A stretch of 64,000 nt of DNA from Porticoccus litoralis (GTDB taxonomy: Bacteria; Pseudomonadota; Gammaproteobacteria; Pseudomonadales; Porticoccaceae), in the NCBI RefSeq assembly GCF_030676955.1, contig NZ_JAUUUU010000001.1, positions 434,001 through 498,000 of the forward strand, written 5' to 3'. Positions 42,123-51,633 of the stretch are shown one piece after another. How positions within the stretch are numbered: the first letter of the stretch is position 1; every line of letters begins with the position of its first letter. Below the pieces are notes generated by a model. That model was not told the DNA's origin. It did not search any database and worked only from the letters and a program-made list of their open reading frames with translations. Made by a program: the position numbers and the translations under genes.

Positions 42123-43007
42123 CTACAACCCCCTTTCCCATTCCTGCCTTAGGGAGATTACTCCGGGCTGGTGAATCGCTGTACGCACCTGCTGCAGCAA
42201 CTGCTCTTTATCGCGGTTGAGGGTGCCTTTCAGTATCAGGTAGTTGGAGGCGTGGTCACTGCGGAACACGGTGCGCTCCAGTTGCAGGGTATCCAGCAGT
42301 ATTTCCATTTCTCCAAACAGTTGCCGCTGAGTCAACGGTTGGTATTCGCCGCCAAACCCTTGCTGAAAGCGCTCTTCACCCATCGGGAAACTCACCACCA
42401 GGGTGGATAGGAATTCTGGCTGGGTGTCGTTCATCAACTTCGCTGAATTTATCGCGTGCTGTTCGGAATATTGCTGGCCACCGAGGCCATTGAGAATCAT
42501 CACCGAGCTTTTCATGCCCGCCTGCTTGATCTTGTGCAGGGCGTCCAGTGACGAGGCGTAGGTTTCGCCCTTATCAATTTTTTCCAGCACCAGATCGTCG
42601 CCGGATTCGCAGCCCACGTACATCAGGCTGAGGCCGAGCTGTTGCAGCTCCGCCAGTTCCTCGACAGATTTGTTTTTCAGGTTGCGGGGCAGGCAGTAGG
42701 AGGAGATACGCTGCACGTTCGGCAGATATTGGCGGATAGCCAGCAGGATTTCCCTGAGGCGGCGGAAGGACAATGTCATGGCGTCGCCATCGGCCAGAAA
42801 TACCCGGCGCACCGGGTAGCCGCTGGCAGCCACCTGTTGTAGTTCGCTTTCGATATCGGATTGGGGTTTGACGCTGAATTTTTTCTGCGGTGCGGTGTAC
42901 ATCTCGCAGAAGGTGCAGTTGTTCCAGGAGCAGCCGTTAGTCACCTGTATGATCAGTGAGCGGGCTTCGCTGGGGGGACGAAATACAGGTTCGATATAGC
43001 TAAACAA
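42123..43007 (-). CDS. Radical SAM protein with CX4CX2C motif (COG1032-like)
   Basis: This 294-residue radical SAM enzyme has a cluster motif with Cys26, Cys31 and Cys34 (GCSWNNCTFCEMY), spaced CX4CX2C instead of the usual CX3CX2C. A DGDAMTL segment, an ISSYCLP motif and a GCESGDDLVLEKIDKG motif follow, all typical of the COG1032/Elp3-like group that shares this spacing. A C-terminal segment may bind substrate. Its reaction is unknown. The 3' neighbour is the AT-rich membrane protein gene, and cysS lies 39 bp upstream. Confidence 0.85.
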   Translation of the reverse strand: MFSYIEPVFRPPSEARSLIIQVTNGCSWNNCTFCEMYTAPQKKFSVKPQSDIESELQQVAASGYPVRRVFLADGDAMTLSFRRLREILLAIRQYLPNVQRISSYCLPRNLKNKSVEELAELQQLGLSLMYVGCESGDDLVLEKIDKGETYASSLDALHKIKQAGMKSSVMILNGLGGQQYSEQHAINSAKLMNDTQPEFLSTLVVSFPMGEERFQQGFGGEYQPLTQRQLFGEMEILLDTLQLERTVFRSDHASNYLILKGTLNRDKEQLLQQVRTAIHQPGVISLRQEWERGL

Positions 43008-43046
43008 TTATCTTTACCTCCCCTGCTCTGTATCTATTTACAACAA

Positions 43047-44444
43047 TTATTCCCTGCGCCAGGTAGTGCCTTCGCGAGAGTCTTCCAATACTACACCCTG
43101 CGCGAGCAGATCTTCACGAATCTGATCGGCACGCGCAAAGTCGCGATTTTTCTTGGCGTCGGCGCGCTCAACGATCAGTGCTTCGATCTGTGCAGCATCG
43201 AGGTCACCCTCGCCCCCACCTTGAAGGAAGGCTTCGGGGTCGGCATCGAGAATACCAAAGATACCCGCCATGGCTTTCAGTTCCGCCACCAGTTGGCGCG
43301 CCCGTGCCTCATCAGTCTTGGCCTGGGTGTTGATATCCCTGACAAGGTCATACATGGCCGCCAGCGCTTCGCGGGTGTTGAAGTCGTCATCCATGGCGGT
43401 CACAAAGCGCTGGTAGTAGTCGCTGTCTTTCAATGTGTCCAGCGCAACGGGCTGCACATCGGCGAAGGGGCGTAGCGCGGTATAGAAACGTTCCAGCCCG
43501 CCCTTGGCCTCAATCAGATTTTCTTCCGAATAGTTGATGGGGCTGCGGTAGTGGCTGGACAGCAGGAAGTAGCGCACCACTTCCGGGTGATATTTTTTCA
43601 GCACTTCGCGGATGGTGAAGAAGTTACCGAGGGACTTGGACATTTTCTCGTCGTCCACACGCACGGCACCGGCATGCATCCAGTAATTAACGTACTGCTT
43701 GCCGGTGGCGGCTTCGCTCTGGGCAATTTCGTTTTCGTGGTGGGGGAACGGCAAGTCCGGGCCTCCGCCGTGGATATCGAAGGTCTCCCCCAGACAGCAG
43801 ATGGACATGGCAGAACATTCAATGTGCCAACCGGGACGACCGGGACCCCAGGGGGAATCCCAGCTCACTTCGCCGGGCTTGGCGCTTTTCCACAGGGCAA
43901 AATCCCTCGGGTCTTCCTTGATGTCACCCACCTCAACCCGGGCACCGGCCAGCAGGTCTTCAGGATTCTTGTTGCTCAGTTTGCCGTATTCGGGGAAGCG
44001 GCTGATACGGTAGTAAACATCGCCATTGTCCGCCACGTAGGCGTAATGGTTATCCACCAGAATCTGCACCATGTCGAGAATATCGTCCATATGGCCGGTG
44101 GCGCGCGGCTCAATATCCGGGCGCAGCACGCCGAGGGCATCCTCGTCTTCGTGCATGGCATCGATCATGCGGTCGGTAAGATCGGTAAACGACTCGCCAT
44201 TTTCAATGGCGCGGTTGAGAATCTTGTCGTCCACGTCAGTGATATTGCGCACGTAGGTGACATCCCAACCCTGAGAGCGCAGGTAACGGGTGATGACATC
44301 AAACGACACCATGACCCGCGCATGACCGATATGGCAGTAGTCGTAGACGGTAATACCGCACACATACATGCGGATTTTTCCGGCCTCGATGGGTTTGTAA
44401 ACCTCTTTCTGCCGCGTCAGGGTGTTATACAGTGTCAGTGCCAT
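43047..44444 (-). CDS. cysS: Cysteinyl-tRNA synthetase
   Basis: This 465-residue class I synthetase charges tRNA-Cys. It has the zinc-site Cys in YVCGITVYD, the HIGH motif in CHIGHARV, the WHIECSAM zinc-site stretch, the HHENEIAQSEA motif and KMSKS in DDEKMSKSLGNF. The C-terminal anticodon-binding domain is intact. It follows glnS by about 70 bp on the same strand, a common pairing in gammaproteobacteria. Confidence 0.97.
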   Translation of the reverse strand: MALTLYNTLTRQKEVYKPIEAGKIRMYVCGITVYDYCHIGHARVMVSFDVITRYLRSQGWDVTYVRNITDVDDKILNRAIENGESFTDLTDRMIDAMHEDEDALGVLRPDIEPRATGHMDDILDMVQILVDNHYAYVADNGDVYYRISRFPEYGKLSNKNPEDLLAGARVEVGDIKEDPRDFALWKSAKPGEVSWDSPWGPGRPGWHIECSAMSICCLGETFDIHGGGPDLPFPHHENEIAQSEAATGKQYVNYWMHAGAVRVDDEKMSKSLGNFFTIREVLKKYHPEVVRYFLLSSHYRSPINYSEENLIEAKGGLERFYTALRPFADVQPVALDTLKDSDYYQRFVTAMDDDFNTREALAAMYDLVRDINTQAKTDEARARQLVAELKAMAGIFGILDADPEAFLQGGGEGDLDAAQIEALIVERADAKKNRDFARADQIREDLLAQGVVLEDSREGTTWRRE

Positions 44445-44517
44445 GGTACTCAGTTCTTTCGGTTTGTCGGGCCACGGTGCAGCCCGTTGTGAATTCAGTA
44501 ATGTTTGGAATAGTTAC

Positions 44518-46188
44518 TCAGCTTTTCCAGGTATCCCGCAGGCCAATGGTGCGATTGAATACCGGTTTGTCGGCGCTGCTGTAGCCGCTGTCGAGACAGA
44601 AATAGCCTTCCCGCTCAAACTGGTAGTGGTCTCCCACACCGGCTTCCGCCAGACCGATTTCACCCTTGCAGCCCTGTAGAATCTGTAGCGACTCCGGGTT
44701 GATAAAATCGAGGAAGTTGCGGTCACCCGCTTCCGGGGACGGATCGCTGAACAGGCGGTCGTATAGACGCACCTCGCAGTCCACACACTCTGTGGCGGAG
44801 ACCCAGTGAATGACGCCACGGGGGCGGATACCTTCGGGCGGGTCCTCGCCGATGGTGCCGGGAATAATTTCCGCAATGATCTCAACAATCTCACCGCTGT
44901 CGTCTTTGACAAAGTCGTTGGCCTGAATCACATAAGCGCCGCGCAGCCGCACCCACTCGCCGGGCACCAGCCGCTTGAATTTTTTGCGAGACAACGAGCT
45001 GTCTTCATTGAAGTCTTCGCGGTCAATATAGATTTCCCGAGTGAATGGCAACTGGCGCTCACCTAGATCATCGCGGTTGGGGTGACAGGGGGCGGAGAGC
45101 ATTTCCACTTCGCCCTCAGGCACGTTGGTCAGCGTGACTTTCAACGGCTTGAGTACGCACATGGCGCGGGCGGCGTTGTCGTTCAGGTCATCGCGGATAA
45201 AGTGTTCGAACTGGGCCATGTCCACCACGCCGTCGGTTTTGGCCACGGCAAGGCTGTCGCAGAAGTTGCGAATGGCCGCAGGGGGTACGCCGCGACGGCG
45301 CAGCCCGGAAATGGTCGGCATGCGTGGGTCATTCCAGCCGTCCACGTGGTTCTCATCCACCAGCTGCTTGAGTTTGCGCTTGCTGGTGATGTTGTAATTG
45401 AGGTTGAGGCGACCAAACTCGTACTGGTGGGGTTTGGAAGGCACCGGCAGGTTTTCGATAAACCACTCATAGAGAGGGCGGTTGGCGGCAAATTCCAGGG
45501 TGCAGATGGAATGGGTGACACCCTCAATGGCGTCCTCCTGCCCGTGTGCAAAATCGTAGGACGGGTAGATGTTCCATTTATCACCGGTGCGGTGATGGGC
45601 GCGTTTCTTGATGCGGTACAGCACCGGGTCGCGCAGGTTGATGTTGGGCGATGCCATATCAATTTTGGCCCGCAGGGTCATGCGGCCTTCGTCGATTTCG
45701 CCGTTTTTCATCTGCTCCAACAGCGCCAGGCTTTCCTCCGCCGGGCGGTCGCGCATGGGGCTGGGTTTGCCCGGTTCCTTGAGGGTGCCACGGTATTCAC
45801 GCATCTGCTCGGCATTCAGCTCACAGACAAAAGCCTTGCCCTCACGGATCAGTTGCTGTGCCCAGGCATACAACTGGTCGAAATAATTGGAGGCATAGCG
45901 GATCTCGCCATCCCACTGGAAACCGAGCCAACGCACGTCCTCAATAATGGCCTGAACGTATTCGTCTTCTTCCTTTTCCGGGTTGGTGTCATCAAAGCGC
46001 AGGTTGCAGGCGCCGCCGAACTGGGCCGCCAGACCAAAGTTGAGGCAGATGGATTTGGCATGACCAATATGCAGGTAGCCGTTGGGCTCCGGCGGGAAGC
46101 GGGTCACGACTTTATTGACCGTACCCTCGTCGAGGTCGCGGGTAATGATCTGCTGAATGAAATTGAGCGGTTTGCTGTCGTCTGCCAT
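44518..46188 (-). CDS. glnS: Glutaminyl-tRNA synthetase
   Basis: This 556-residue class I synthetase charges tRNA-Gln directly. Motifs are FPPEPNGYLHIGHAKS near the N terminus and ITSKRKL as the KMSKS equivalent, with Met replaced by Thr. The WDGEIRYASNYFDQLY, GVTHSICTLEF and GLRRRGVPPAAIRNF segments are those of GlnRS rather than GluRS. A two-lobed anticodon-binding beta-barrel domain follows. It is upstream of cysS and divergent from the EamA transporter gene. Confidence 0.97.
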   Translation of the reverse strand: MADDSKPLNFIQQIITRDLDEGTVNKVVTRFPPEPNGYLHIGHAKSICLNFGLAAQFGGACNLRFDDTNPEKEEDEYVQAIIEDVRWLGFQWDGEIRYASNYFDQLYAWAQQLIREGKAFVCELNAEQMREYRGTLKEPGKPSPMRDRPAEESLALLEQMKNGEIDEGRMTLRAKIDMASPNINLRDPVLYRIKKRAHHRTGDKWNIYPSYDFAHGQEDAIEGVTHSICTLEFAANRPLYEWFIENLPVPSKPHQYEFGRLNLNYNITSKRKLKQLVDENHVDGWNDPRMPTISGLRRRGVPPAAIRNFCDSLAVAKTDGVVDMAQFEHFIRDDLNDNAARAMCVLKPLKVTLTNVPEGEVEMLSAPCHPNRDDLGERQLPFTREIYIDREDFNEDSSLSRKKFKRLVPGEWVRLRGAYVIQANDFVKDDSGEIVEIIAEIIPGTIGEDPPEGIRPRGVIHWVSATECVDCEVRLYDRLFSDPSPEAGDRNFLDFINPESLQILQGCKGEIGLAEAGVGDHYQFEREGYFCLDSGYSSADKPVFNRTIGLRDTWKS

Positions 46189-46302
46189 ACTGCCGGGCCG
46201 TCGTGGCCATCCCCCTGAAAAAGAGCCGGATTATAGCGTTCAGGGAACAGCGTATAAACAACTGATACACCCAAAGCCCGAGTTTTCAGAGCATAGCCCT
46301 GC

Positions 46303-47199
46303 ATGCAACCCAACACACGCGCCATTCTTTATCTGCAACTCTGCCTGCTGTCATTCCTGATCGGCGACTCACTGGCGAAGAAACTGCTGGCGACAATTCC
46401 TTTGGGACAGGTGATGTGCCTGCGCACACTGGTCTCTTTAGTCGTGCTGACAGCCATGGTCATCGCCACCGGTCGCCTGGCGCTACTAAAAACCCGCAGG
46501 CCGGTTCATCACTTCCTGCGCAGCCTGTTTTTTGCGCTGATCAGCCTGGGCTATTACGTGGCGGTGAAATATTTTCCCATGAGCGCCGTAGCGGCAGCGC
46601 TGGCCGGGGCACCCATTATCATCTCAGCCATTTCACCCCTGCTTCTGCGCGAACATGCCAACAGCATCCAGTGGATTGCCACTATCACGGGATTTGTCGG
46701 CGTGAGCCTTGCCCTGAAACCGGATCTGTCCAGCATAAGCTGGAATTACCTGGCGCTGCTGACACTGCCGGTGTCCTACGCCGGCATGATTCTCTGGTCC
46801 CGTTATCTGTCGCGCACGGAATCGGACTGGTCGCTTAATTTCTATTTCTACTTCCCGCTACTGGTGCTGGCGTGGTTCTGGCCTGCCGAATGGGTCCCCC
46901 TGACAGCCATGGAGCTGCTGCTGATTTTTATCTCCGGCAGCGGTTGTGCCGCGGGGTTTATTCTGATGGTGGCGGCCTTTCGCATTGGCAAACCCGTGGT
47001 GGTAGCACCGTTTGAATACACATCCATCATCATGGCCGCCGGTGTGGACATGCTGTTCTGGCAATTTTTCCCGGATTACGTGATGTGGGTGGGCATTTCC
47101 CTGATTTTGCTATGCGCTGTTATTCAGGCCTGGCAGGCGCGTATCGAACCCCCTGCCATCACACCGCACCTGCGGGCCGAGGACACCCATCGTCCTTGA
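46303..47199 (+). CDS. EamA-family DMT-superfamily transporter
   Basis: This 298-residue inner-membrane protein has about ten hydrophobic segments arranged as two EamA repeats (roughly residues 5-140 and 150-285). It has the LRTLVSLVVL and ALAGAPIIISAISPLLLRE motifs of the first repeat, and AAFRIGKPVVVAPFEYTSIIMA of the second. Members export amino acids, nucleobases or other metabolites. The substrate cannot be predicted. It stands alone between glnS and ppiB. Confidence 0.88.
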   Translation: MQPNTRAILYLQLCLLSFLIGDSLAKKLLATIPLGQVMCLRTLVSLVVLTAMVIATGRLALLKTRRPVHHFLRSLFFALISLGYYVAVKYFPMSAVAAALAGAPIIISAISPLLLREHANSIQWIATITGFVGVSLALKPDLSSISWNYLALLTLPVSYAGMILWSRYLSRTESDWSLNFYFYFPLLVLAWFWPAEWVPLTAMELLLIFISGSGCAAGFILMVAAFRIGKPVVVAPFEYTSIIMAAGVDMLFWQFFPDYVMWVGISLILLCAVIQAWQARIEPPAITPHLRAEDTHRP

Positions 47200-47287
47200 C
47201 CTGAAAACACAACCCGATGGTGTTTGCATCCCCCTCTGAAAAACGTAACATACCCCCCACTTAAGACAGTTATAGGAAGCACGTTAC

Positions 47288-47797
47288 ATGATTACCCTGC
47301 ACACCAATTATGGCGACATCAGCATTGAACTGAACTTTGAAAAAGCGCCAGTATCTTCTGCCAACTTCCTGAAATACTGCCGTGATGGTTTTTATGAAGG
47401 AACGATTTTTCACCGCGTGATCGACGGCTTCATGATTCAGGGCGGTGGTTTCACCCCCGATATGCAGCACAAGCCTGCGGGCGATCCCATTGAGAACGAA
47501 GCGGACAACGGTCTGGCCAACGCAACCGGCACCCTGGCCATGGCACGCACCAGCGACCCGCATTCTGCGAGCTCACAGTTTTTTATCAACGTGTCTGACA
47601 ACGCTTTCCTGAACCACAGTGGCAAAAACCCCCAGGGTTGGGGCTACGCAGTATTCGGTAACGTTGTGGATGGAATGGATGCGGTCAATGCCATCAAAGG
47701 TGTGGCTACCGGCCGCCACGGCATGCACCAGGATGTCCCCAAGGAGCCGGTGGAAATCCAGAAAGTGACCATCAGCGATGCCTACGCGGACAAGTAA
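47288..47797 (+). CDS. ppiB: Cytoplasmic peptidyl-prolyl cis-trans isomerase B (cyclophilin)
   Basis: This is a 169-residue single-domain cyclophilin without a signal peptide. The active-site segment FHRVIDGFMIQGGGF (catalytic Arg), the MARTSDPHSASSQFFINV stretch and WGYAVFGNVVDGMDAVNAI are all canonical. AGGAAG precedes the ATG. It is followed by lpxH 33 bp on, the usual ppiB-lpxH pair. Confidence 0.96.
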   Translation: MITLHTNYGDISIELNFEKAPVSSANFLKYCRDGFYEGTIFHRVIDGFMIQGGGFTPDMQHKPAGDPIENEADNGLANATGTLAMARTSDPHSASSQFFINVSDNAFLNHSGKNPQGWGYAVFGNVVDGMDAVNAIKGVATGRHGMHQDVPKEPVEIQKVTISDAYADK

Positions 47798-47830
47798 TTA
47801 CCGCGCGACAGGGTTGGCCGATTTGCGCTG

Positions 47831-48550
47831 ATGTCTACGCTGCTGATCTCCGACCTGCATCTCTCTCCAGAACGCCCGGCGGTAACCCGGGCGTTTTTTG
47901 CTTTTCTGCACGACAAAGCCCGCGAAGCCGAAGCGCTCTATATTCTCGGCGACCTTTTCGAATCCTGGATTGGCGACGATGACCCGGCGCCACTGCCCCG
48001 GGAAGTGATCGGAGAGCTGAAACAGCTCAGCGACAGCGGCACCCTTCTCTACTTTATGCATGGCAACCGCGATTTCATGATCGCTCGCCGCTTTGCCCGT
48101 GAAACCGGCTGCACACTGCTGCCTGATCACTACGTGGCCCGGCTGGCGGGTGAACCGGTGCTGCTGATGCACGGCGACACCCTGTGTACCGATGATGTGG
48201 ATTACCAGAAATTCCGCCGTATCTCCCGCTTCCGTCCACTGCAGTTTGTCATGCGTCACTTGCCCCTAAAAAAACGCCAGAAAATTGCCGCCGACCTGCG
48301 CCGCAAAAGCATGTCTGCCAACGCCAACAAAGCAGACAACATTATGGATGTGTCCCCCGTGGAGGTGGAGCGGATGATGCGGGCGTACGATGTAAAGCGG
48401 CTGATCCACGGCCATACCCACAGGCCCGACCGACACCGGCTACCCTGTGGGGAGCGTCTGGTACTGGGTGATTGGCACCATCACGGCTGGTATATCGAGA
48501 TTGAGAAGGATCGGGAGCCGGAGCTGATTTCTTTTCCGATTGAAGACTAG
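47831..48550 (+). CDS. lpxH: UDP-2,3-diacylglucosamine diphosphatase LpxH
   Basis: This 239-residue metallophosphoesterase makes lipid X in lipid A synthesis. The metal ligands are visible in order: ISDLHLS (Asp8, His10), LGDLFESWIGDD, MHGNRDF, LMHGDTLCTDD and HGHTHRPDRH. This is the full calcineurin-like pattern with the LpxH-specific DDVDYQKFRR segment. It acts at the inner membrane surface. It overlaps nothing and converges on the ABC permease gene with a two-base gap. Confidence 0.96.
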   Translation: MSTLLISDLHLSPERPAVTRAFFAFLHDKAREAEALYILGDLFESWIGDDDPAPLPREVIGELKQLSDSGTLLYFMHGNRDFMIARRFARETGCTLLPDHYVARLAGEPVLLMHGDTLCTDDVDYQKFRRISRFRPLQFVMRHLPLKKRQKIAADLRRKSMSANANKADNIMDVSPVEVERMMRAYDVKRLIHGHTHRPDRHRLPCGERLVLGDWHHHGWYIEIEKDREPELISFPIED

Positions 48551-48552
48551 GC

Positions 48553-49749
48553 CTATTCTGCCCGCAGGGCGTCGATAGGACTGAGCCGCGTGGCATTCAA
48601 AGCTGGCCTTACTCCCGCGATCAGACCGATCAGCATGGAGGCCATCAGCGCCACCGTAACAATTTCTCCTTTCAGAGCCACCGGCAATGCCGGCACAAAC
48701 AACTGTACTGCAACAATTAACAGGGCAATCGCCAACACACCGGCCAAACCGCCAATCAATCCCAGCATAACCGCCTCACCGAGAAACAAGTTCCGCACCT
48801 GACCCCGGGTACTGCCCAACGCCCGCAGCAGCCCCACTTCCGAGGTGCGCTCGGTGACGGTAATCATCAGGATGGTGGTAATACCTACCGCTCCCACCAA
48901 AAGGGAGATCGCCCCCAGCCCGCCACCGGCATATTTGAGAATGCGCAGGATATTGTCCATGGTGGCCATCATCTGGTCCTGGGTGACGATGGTGAAATCC
49001 TCAAAACCGTGGCGCTCGATCAGCAGCCGCTTGACGTTATCTGTCAGCCGGTCGGTGGGCACGGCGGGACTGTAGAAAATATCCACTTCCATGAGGCTCT
49101 CGCGGTTGAAGATCTGCAGCCCCTTGTTGGCAGGAATGTAAATCATGTCATCCAGGTCAGTGCCGAGAAACTGGCCCTTTGGCTCCATGACGCCGATCAC
49201 CCGAAAACGGTTGCCACCGATGTGCACGAATTCACCAAGCGGACTGGTATTACCGAACAGTTCCTGCTTGAGCTTGCTGCCCAGAACGGCAAAGGCCCGC
49301 GCTCGATGTACATCTTCAACCGGTAGAAAGGACCCTTGGGACACTTCCAGCTTCCAGGCTTTATCCGCCAGCGCCCCCACACCGGCAACTTCGGTATAAC
49401 GACTGCGTCCCAGCGCCTTGATCTGCGCAGTACCAAACACCACAGGCACCACCTGCTCCACCCCGGGAATGCGCTCCAGCGCCTCGGCATCCTCCAACGA
49501 AAGGGGCCGGGTGGTATTGAGAATACCCCCGAGGCCAAAGGTCTCGGTCTTTCCCGGGGTGACGGCCACAATGTGGCTGCCGAACTGTGTGAACTCCTGA
49601 ATCACGAACAGCCGCAATCCCTCCCCCAGGGAGCTGAGCAAAACCATGGCGGCAATACCGATGGCAAAGCCGACAATGGTCAGGGCTGAGCGCATCCGCT
49701 GCATCCACAGGGCACGAAAGATCCAGCGCAGATAGTCCAGAAACTTCAT
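48553..49749 (-). CDS. MacB-like ABC transporter permease (second permease)
   Basis: This 398-residue FtsX/MacB-type permease has an N-terminal helix (ALTIVGFAIGIAAMVLLSSLGEGLRLFV), a large MacB-type periplasmic core domain (about 50-245) and three C-terminal helices ending RLSPIDALRAE. It lacks a nucleotide-binding domain. The start is the ATG at 49749, overlapping the upstream permease stop by four bases (ATGA); the longer open frame upstream is not conserved. It is the last gene of the operon. In mechanism it should couple ATP hydrolysis in the cytoplasm to periplasmic shape change rather than move substrate through the membrane. Confidence 0.87.
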   Translation of the reverse strand: MKFLDYLRWIFRALWMQRMRSALTIVGFAIGIAAMVLLSSLGEGLRLFVIQEFTQFGSHIVAVTPGKTETFGLGGILNTTRPLSLEDAEALERIPGVEQVVPVVFGTAQIKALGRSRYTEVAGVGALADKAWKLEVSQGSFLPVEDVHRARAFAVLGSKLKQELFGNTSPLGEFVHIGGNRFRVIGVMEPKGQFLGTDLDDMIYIPANKGLQIFNRESLMEVDIFYSPAVPTDRLTDNVKRLLIERHGFEDFTIVTQDQMMATMDNILRILKYAGGGLGAISLLVGAVGITTILMITVTERTSEVGLLRALGSTRGQVRNLFLGEAVMLGLIGGLAGVLAIALLIVAVQLFVPALPVALKGEIVTVALMASMLIGLIAGVRPALNATRLSPIDALRAE

Positions 49750-50966
49750 TGATCCTGACCCCGCATGGCCAGTACCGGGTCGAGGGCTGCCGCCCGGCGT
49801 GCCGGGATCAAGGAAAATATCAGCCCGGACAGTAATGCTGTGCCCACGGCGGCGGGAATGGACCACCAGGGCGGTGCCAGCGGAAATACCGGCCACAGTC
49901 GTGCCAGAACGTTCACCACCACCCAGGCCACCACAATACCGGCCACCGATCCCAGACTAACCAGCAGCAACGATTCCCCGAGGAACAGTTGCCGCACCTG
50001 GCGACTGCTGCCGCCGAGGGCTTTTAGCAAACCGATCTCCTTGCGCCGCTGGCTGACGGATATCAGGCTGATATTCATGATCAGGATGCCCGCCACCAAC
50101 AGGCTGATGGCAGCAATGGCAGCGATGGCCAAGGTCAGGGTGGTCAGGATATTGTTGAAGGCGGCCAACATGGAGTCCTGACTGATCAGGGTAATGTCGT
50201 CATCGCCCTCGTGGCGCTCGCGAATAATGGCTTTGACCCGATCCTCGGCGCGCTTGAAGTCGGCGTTGCCATCCAGCTCCATCAACACCCGAAACAGGCC
50301 CGGGGTATTGAACATCTGCTCGGCGGTGCGAACCGGCACGATAATCATGTCCCGCAGATCCAGCCCGAGGGATTCCCCCCGCTCCTCCAACACTCCGATC
50401 ACTCGCATGCGGCGGTCGCCTACCCTCACCCACTCACCAATGGCGCGGCGATTACCAAACAGTTCATTTTTCAGCTTTGAGCCCAATACACAAACGGCCA
50501 TGGCCTCGCTGCGGGCGCGCGCTGGCAGTACTTCGCCCTGAGCCACGTTCATCTTCCGCACCTGAAAAATCGCCGCGGTTGTCCCCAGCACGATGACTTC
50601 CCTTGAGCGGCTGGATAATGCAACAGAAGCAGTCCCGGCAATCACCGGTGCCACAGCGCGAACAGCGGGGATGCGCTCCAATGCCTGGGCATCTTCCAGA
50701 GTCAGGTCACGGGGTGCTGTGCCATAAATAGGGGGGGCTCCACCGGTGGTTTCCTTACGCCCGGGAAGAATGATCAACAACTGGTTGCCGAGGGCAGAAA
50801 ATTCCCGGTCTACATAACGGCGGGCGCCCTCTCCCAGACTGGTAAGCAGAATCACCGAGGCCACCCCAAGCCCCACTGCCAGTAACAGCAACCCGGTGCG
50901 CACCCGGTGGCGCAAAAATAGCTGGCTGTTAAAGCGCAGTTGATCCAGTAGCAGCATCGCTGTCAC
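49746..50966 (-). CDS. MacB-like ABC transporter permease (first permease)
   Basis: This 406-residue permease is paralogous to the next one. It has an N-terminal helix (LLLLAVGLGVASVILLTSLGEGARRYV), a periplasmic MacB core domain and three C-terminal helices ending ALDPVLAMRGQDQ. The start is a GTG at 50966 with AAGGA five bases upstream, and an in-frame ATG lies three codons later. It overlaps the ATPase gene by 38 bases. Two different permeases imply a heterodimeric transporter. Confidence 0.87.
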   Translation of the reverse strand: MTAMLLLDQLRFNSQLFLRHRVRTGLLLLAVGLGVASVILLTSLGEGARRYVDREFSALGNQLLIILPGRKETTGGAPPIYGTAPRDLTLEDAQALERIPAVRAVAPVIAGTASVALSSRSREVIVLGTTAAIFQVRKMNVAQGEVLPARARSEAMAVCVLGSKLKNELFGNRRAIGEWVRVGDRRMRVIGVLEERGESLGLDLRDMIIVPVRTAEQMFNTPGLFRVLMELDGNADFKRAEDRVKAIIRERHEGDDDITLISQDSMLAAFNNILTTLTLAIAAIAAISLLVAGILIMNISLISVSQRRKEIGLLKALGGSSRQVRQLFLGESLLLVSLGSVAGIVVAWVVVNVLARLWPVFPLAPPWWSIPAAVGTALLSGLIFSLIPARRAAALDPVLAMRGQDQ

Positions 50967-51633
50967 CGGTATCCTTCTCTATGCGGCCATCCACCATGCG
51001 GATGCGCCGTCGTGCCCGCTTACCGAGGGCCATGTCATGGGTCACCACCAGCAGGGTGATACCCTCGCGATTGAGATTTTCCAGCACGTCCACCACCTCA
51101 TGGCCGGAGGCCTGATCGAGGTTTCCGGTGGGTTCATCCGCCAGAAGAATGCGAGGTTTCATCACTATCGCCCGGGCAATGGCCACCCGCTGCAGCTGGC
51201 CACCGGAAAGCTGGTTGGGACGGTGGGTGGCACGCTCTGCCAAGCCTACCTGCTCCAACACGTCGAGGGCACTCTGGCGGCGTTGTTTGGGACTGATGCC
51301 CGCCAGCATCATCGGCAATTCGACATTTTCCAGCGTGGTCAGGCGGTTGATGAGATGAAAGGCCTGAAAGATAAACCCGATGTAGTCGGCCCGCAAACGG
51401 GCCCGCGCTTCCTCTCCCAGGGTTTCTGTGGCGGTGCCGTCCAGGCTGTATCGGCCACTGTCCGGCCGGTCCAACAGCCCAACCATATTCAGCAGGGTGG
51501 ATTTTCCCGACCCGGAGGGCCCCATCACCGACAGGTACTCACCGGCATTGATGGTGATACTCACATCCTGCAGGGCACGCAAGGGAAATTCCCCAACCTG
51601 GTAGGTTTTATTGATGCCATCCAGTTCAATCAT
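50929..51633 (-). CDS. MacB/LolD-type ABC transporter ATP-binding protein
   Basis: This 234-residue ATPase has Walker A GPSGSGKST, the signature LSGGQLQRVAIARAI and Walker B ILLADEPTGNLD, the pattern of the MacB/LolD/FtsE export group. I chose the ATG at 51633, MIELDGINKTYQVG, which overlaps the adaptor gene by eight bases; the 18 upstream codons are Arg-rich and unconserved. It should energise the two downstream permeases. Confidence 0.92.
   Translation of the reverse strand: MIELDGINKTYQVGEFPLRALQDVSITINAGEYLSVMGPSGSGKSTLLNMVGLLDRPDSGRYSLDGTATETLGEEARARLRADYIGFIFQAFHLINRLTTLENVELPMMLAGISPKQRRQSALDVLEQVGLAERATHRPNQLSGGQLQRVAIARAIVMKPRILLADEPTGNLDQASGHEVVDVLENLNREGITLLVVTHDMALGKRARRRIRMVDGRIEKDTGDSDAATGSTAL

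Noticed and set aside
43551..44492. 313-codon open frame on the plus strand opposite cysS
   Set aside because: Antisense to conserved cysS motifs; no recognisable domain.
45082..46218. 378-codon open frame on the plus strand opposite glnS
   Set aside because: Antisense to a well-conserved synthetase, low-complexity Val/Gly/His composition, no motif.
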